The notes under the pieces were generated by a model, which did no database searches, had not been told where the DNA came from, and saw nothing but the letters and a program-made list of their open reading frames with translations. 7,316 nt of DNA from assembly GCA_903865465.1 (NCBI GenBank), contig CAIPJU010000860.1, positions 1 to 7,316 of the forward strand, given 5' to 3'. Positions within the stretch are counted from its first letter, which is position 1. Every line of letters starts with the position of its first letter. Position numbers and translations under genes: made by a program. The stretch is from an uncultured Bacteroidota bacterium. GTDB lineage: Bacteria > Bacteroidota > Bacteroidia > Bacteroidales > VadinHA17. Positions 4,610-7,316 of this stretch are shown piece after piece.

Positions 4610-7316
4610 ATGAAAAAGTTACTTCTTCTTATCCCAATCTTTATGATTATGTCGCTTTCTTCCTTTAAAGCTCAGAACAAGGAACCAGGAGTGTCAATTC
4701 CTTTTGAGAAATATACTCTGCCAAATGGGCTGACCGTAGTTCTTAATGAAGACAAATCTGACCCTATTGTAGCCGTTGCCATCTATTACCATGTTGGATC
4801 GAGCCGAGAAGTACCCGGCAAGACCGGGTTTGCCCATCTTTTTGAACATATGATGTTCCAGAGGTCAGAAAATGTTCCTGAGGACACCTTCTTTAAAAAC
4901 ATCCAGGGAGCCGGTGGAACTCTCAATGGAAGTACCAACCAGGACAGGACCAACTATTATGAGGTAGTCCCGAAAAATGCCCTCGAACTCGCTCTATGGA
5001 TGGAATCGGACAGGATGGGCTACCTGACGAATACCGTCACAAAACCATCATTGGTAAATCAGCAGAATGTTGTGCAGAATGAAAAGAGAGAGAGCGTCGA
5101 CAATGCTGCCTACGGATTTAACCAGGAGCTGATTGCAAAAAACCTCTATCCAAAGGGTCATCCCTACAGCTGGACGGTCATTGGTGACATGAAGGACCTC
5201 ACCGGCGCCACAGTTGAGGATGTAAAAGCCTTCCATGAAAAATATTATGTCCCAAATAATGCTACACTGGTAATTTCCGGAGACTTCAACAGAGAAGAGG
5301 TAAAAGCCATGGTTGCCAAATATTTCGGTGAGATCCCATCCAGTCCTTCAGTTGAAAAACGTACACCCATGCCAGTTACGCTCTCTTCGACTGTAAAACT
5401 TTACCACGAAGACAGCTTCGCCAAGGCACCCCAGCTGACAATGGTTTTTCCAAGTGCAGAAAGGTATTCCAAAGACTCCTATGCGCTTAACTTTCTTGGT
5501 GAACTGCTCGCAAATTCAAAGAAAGCACCTTTATATACTGTTTTGGTGAAGGAGAAAAAGCTTACTTCAAGGGTCATGGCCCGGAATGGTTCACAGGAGC
5601 TGGCAGGAAGCTTTACCATTTCAGTTGGCGCCAATCCCGGGGTTAATCTGAATGATGTTGCAAAAGCTGTATCTGAAGGTCTCGCCAGGTTCGAAAAGGA
5701 TGGTTTCCACGAAGAAGATCTTACCAGGATAAAAGCCGGCTATGAAACACGTTTTTATAATTCAATGGCAAGTGTTCAGGGAAAAGCTTTCCAGCTGGCC
5801 GAGTATACCATTTTCACCGGCGATCCGGGGTTTTATAAAAAGGATTTTGATGCTACACAGTCCGTTACAATGGCTGATATAAAAAGAGTATATGAAAAAT
5901 ACATAAAGGGGAAAAACTTCGTTCAGACAAGCTTTGTTCCTAAAGGTCAGGTAAATCTGATAGTTGAAGGATCAGTTAATTCCGGAATAGTTGAAGAAGA
6001 TGTATCAAAAGCTGCTGAAGTAAAGGCAGACGCCACAAAGGAAGAACCTATTGTAAAGACCATTACAAAATTAGACAGGTCTGTAAAACCGGCTATTGGA
6101 CCTGATCCGGAAGTTACTATTCCCGCCACATGGAAGGGATCACTCTCCAACGGCATGAAAATATGGGGTGTAAGCCATAGCGAACTGCCGCTAATTCAGT
6201 ATTCTATTGTCATTGATGGCGGCCATTCGGCCGACAAGGTTGAGAAAGCAGGGCTTGCCAATCTTGTTGCCACAATGCTCAATGAAGGGACAAAGAACAA
6301 AACTCCTGAAGAGCTCGAAGATGCAATAGGACTCCTTGGGGCTTCAATCAGGGTATCAGCTGACAATGAGAGCATTTCAGTTGATGTAAGTACTCTTGCC
6401 CGCAATTTCGACAAGACCCTTGACCTTGTCAGGGAGATGATCCTTCAGCCACGGTGGGATGCTGAACAGTTCGATCTTGCTAAAAGCCGTATTGTAAATA
6501 CACTTAAACGGAATGCTGCCAGCCCAGACTACCTTGCTTCACGGGCCCTTTCAAAACTTATGTTCGGCGATAACATTCTTGCCACAGAGACCTCAGGTTC
6601 TGAAGAGTCAGTATCTTTAATTACCATGGATGACCTAAAGGATTACTATAGCAAATATTTTTCTCCTTCCATTGCCAAATTCCTGATTGCAGGTGATATC
6701 GACCTGCAGAAAACAACAAAGTCTCTTTCAATGCTTGCCTCTGAATGGAAGCCAAAGAGTGTTACCATTCCTGAGATTAAAGTTCCGGGAGCGCCTGTGA
6801 AATCACAGATCTATTTTGTTGATGTACCCGGGGCCAAACAATCAGTTATATCGATTGGAACCCCTTCGCTCCGAAGGAGTGATCCTGATTTCTATCCCGC
6901 AACTGTTGCCAATTACAAACTTGGAGGTTCATTTAACGGAGTCTTCAACCTCATATTAAGGGAAGAGAAGGGCTTCACTTACGGAGCCAGGTCAAGTTTC
7001 TCGGGGGCAGGGAATTACGGATCATTCATTGCCTCATCGAGGGTACGGACCAATTCAACACTTGAATCTGTTACCATCTTCAAGACAGAAATGGAGAAAT
7101 ACCGTGAAAGTGTTCCCCAGGATTATGTTGATTTCACCAAATCTTCACTTCTTAAGGGCAATGCACTTCGCTTTGAAACTCTTGGCGGCTTGCTTGGGAT
7201 GATAAGCACCATGGCCGAATATAATCTGCCTGCAGATTATATCAAGAAAGAGGAAGCTTTCGTTAAAGGGCTGACTGCTGACAAGCTTACTGGTCTTGCA
7301 AAAAAATATATCGACC
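4610..7316 (+). CDS. Secreted two-domain M16 zinc peptidase (3' end missing)
   Basis: The frame stays open from the ATG at 4610 to the right edge (902 complete codons), so the stop lies outside. Residues 1-21 are a signal peptide (MKK, LLLLIPIFMIMSL, then FKA before Q22), placing the enzyme in the periplasm or outside. The N-terminal M16 unit begins at about residue 32 (EKYTLPNGLTVVLNED). It has the zinc motif HLFEH at 76-80 and the third ligand Glu158 in VVQNEKRE, so it should be active. After an acidic/lysine-rich linker at about 460-500, a second M16 unit begins. There the motif position reads NLVAT (551-555), with no zinc ligands. Its late Arg/Tyr pair (R784, Y791) in LREEKGFTYG is kept. 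This active-plus-inactive pairing is typical of large M16 peptidases, which close like a clamshell around short unfolded peptides. Family length is about 930-950 residues, so only a few tens of residues should be missing. The start has an A/T-rich leader without Shine-Dalgarno. Substrate unknown. Confidence 0.94.
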   Translation, partial: MKKLLLLIPIFMIMSLSSFKAQNKEPGVSIPFEKYTLPNGLTVVLNEDKSDPIVAVAIYYHVGSSREVPGKTGFAHLFEHMMFQRSENVPEDTFFKNIQGAGGTLNGSTNQDRTNYYEVVPKNALELALWMESDRMGYLTNTVTKPSLVNQQNVVQNEKRESVDNAAYGFNQELIAKNLYPKGHPYSWTVIGDMKDLTGATVEDVKAFHEKYYVPNNATLVISGDFNREEVKAMVAKYFGEIPSSPSVEKRTPMPVTLSSTVKLYHEDSFAKAPQLTMVFPSAERYSKDSYALNFLGELLANSKKAPLYTVLVKEKKLTSRVMARNGSQELAGSFTISVGANPGVNLNDVAKAVSEGLARFEKDGFHEEDLTRIKAGYETRFYNSMASVQGKAFQLAEYTIFTGDPGFYKKDFDATQSVTMADIKRVYEKYIKGKNFVQTSFVPKGQVNLIVEGSVNSGIVEEDVSKAAEVKADATKEEPIVKTITKLDRSVKPAIGPDPEVTIPATWKGSLSNGMKIWGVSHSELPLIQYSIVIDGGHSADKVEKAGLANLVATMLNEGTKNKTPEELEDAIGLLGASIRVSADNESISVDVSTLARNFDKTLDLVREMILQPRWDAEQFDLAKSRIVNTLKRNAASPDYLASRALSKLMFGDNILATETSGSEESVSLITMDDLKDYYSKYFSPSIAKFLIAGDIDLQKTTKSLSMLASEWKPKSVTIPEIKVPGAPVKSQIYFVDVPGAKQSVISIGTPSLRRSDPDFYPATVANYKLGGSFNGVFNLILREEKGFTYGARSSFSGAGNYGSFIASSRVRTNSTLESVTIFKTEMEKYRESVPQDYVDFTKSSLLKGNALRFETLGGLLGMISTMAEYNLPADYIKKEEAFVKGLTADKLTGLAKKYID

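Overview
The window looks like ordinary chromosome from a member of the Bacteroidota, probably an environmental Bacteroidales-like lineage. Four things point there. None of the four complete starts has a Shine-Dalgarno sequence, and three follow A/T-rich leaders. The tRNA promoter matches the Bacteroidota consensus (TTTG, then TAnnTTTG). There is a secreted SH3 protein of a type common in that phylum. There is also a signal-peptide-bearing GH29 fucosidase. The phylum call is inference; there is no rRNA or marker gene to fix it.

Layout, all on the + strand: (1) 1-1140, the 3' part of a single-domain M16 zinc peptidase whose N-terminus lies off the left edge. (2) 1141-1293, an intergenic spacer built almost wholly of two different 7-bp-period arrays. 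(3) 1294-1923, a class I SAM-dependent O-methyltransferase of the caffeoyl-CoA-OMT-like family. (4) 1967-2608, a secreted bacterial-SH3 protein with a BamE-like C-terminal part. (5) 2652-2802, a self-contained tRNA-Gly(GCC) unit with promoter and terminator. (6) 2803-3025, a gene-free stretch dominated by an imperfect inverted repeat whose arms are themselves direct repeats. (7) 3026-4393, a secreted GH29 alpha-L-fucosidase. (8) 4394-4609, a gene-free gap with only weak promoter-like words. (9) 4610-7316, a two-domain secreted M16 peptidase that runs off the right edge; its first half has the zinc site and its second half has lost it.

The genes do not form one obvious pathway. The spacing suggests that the methyltransferase and SH3 gene could share a transcript (43 bp apart), while the tRNA, the fucosidase and the second peptidase are separate units. 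Three of the five proteins carry export signals. I see no defence system, CRISPR array, transposase, integrase or phage gene. The most unusual content is in the non-coding DNA: the paired heptamer arrays directly before the methyltransferase, and the nested direct/inverted repeat between the tRNA and the fucosidase.
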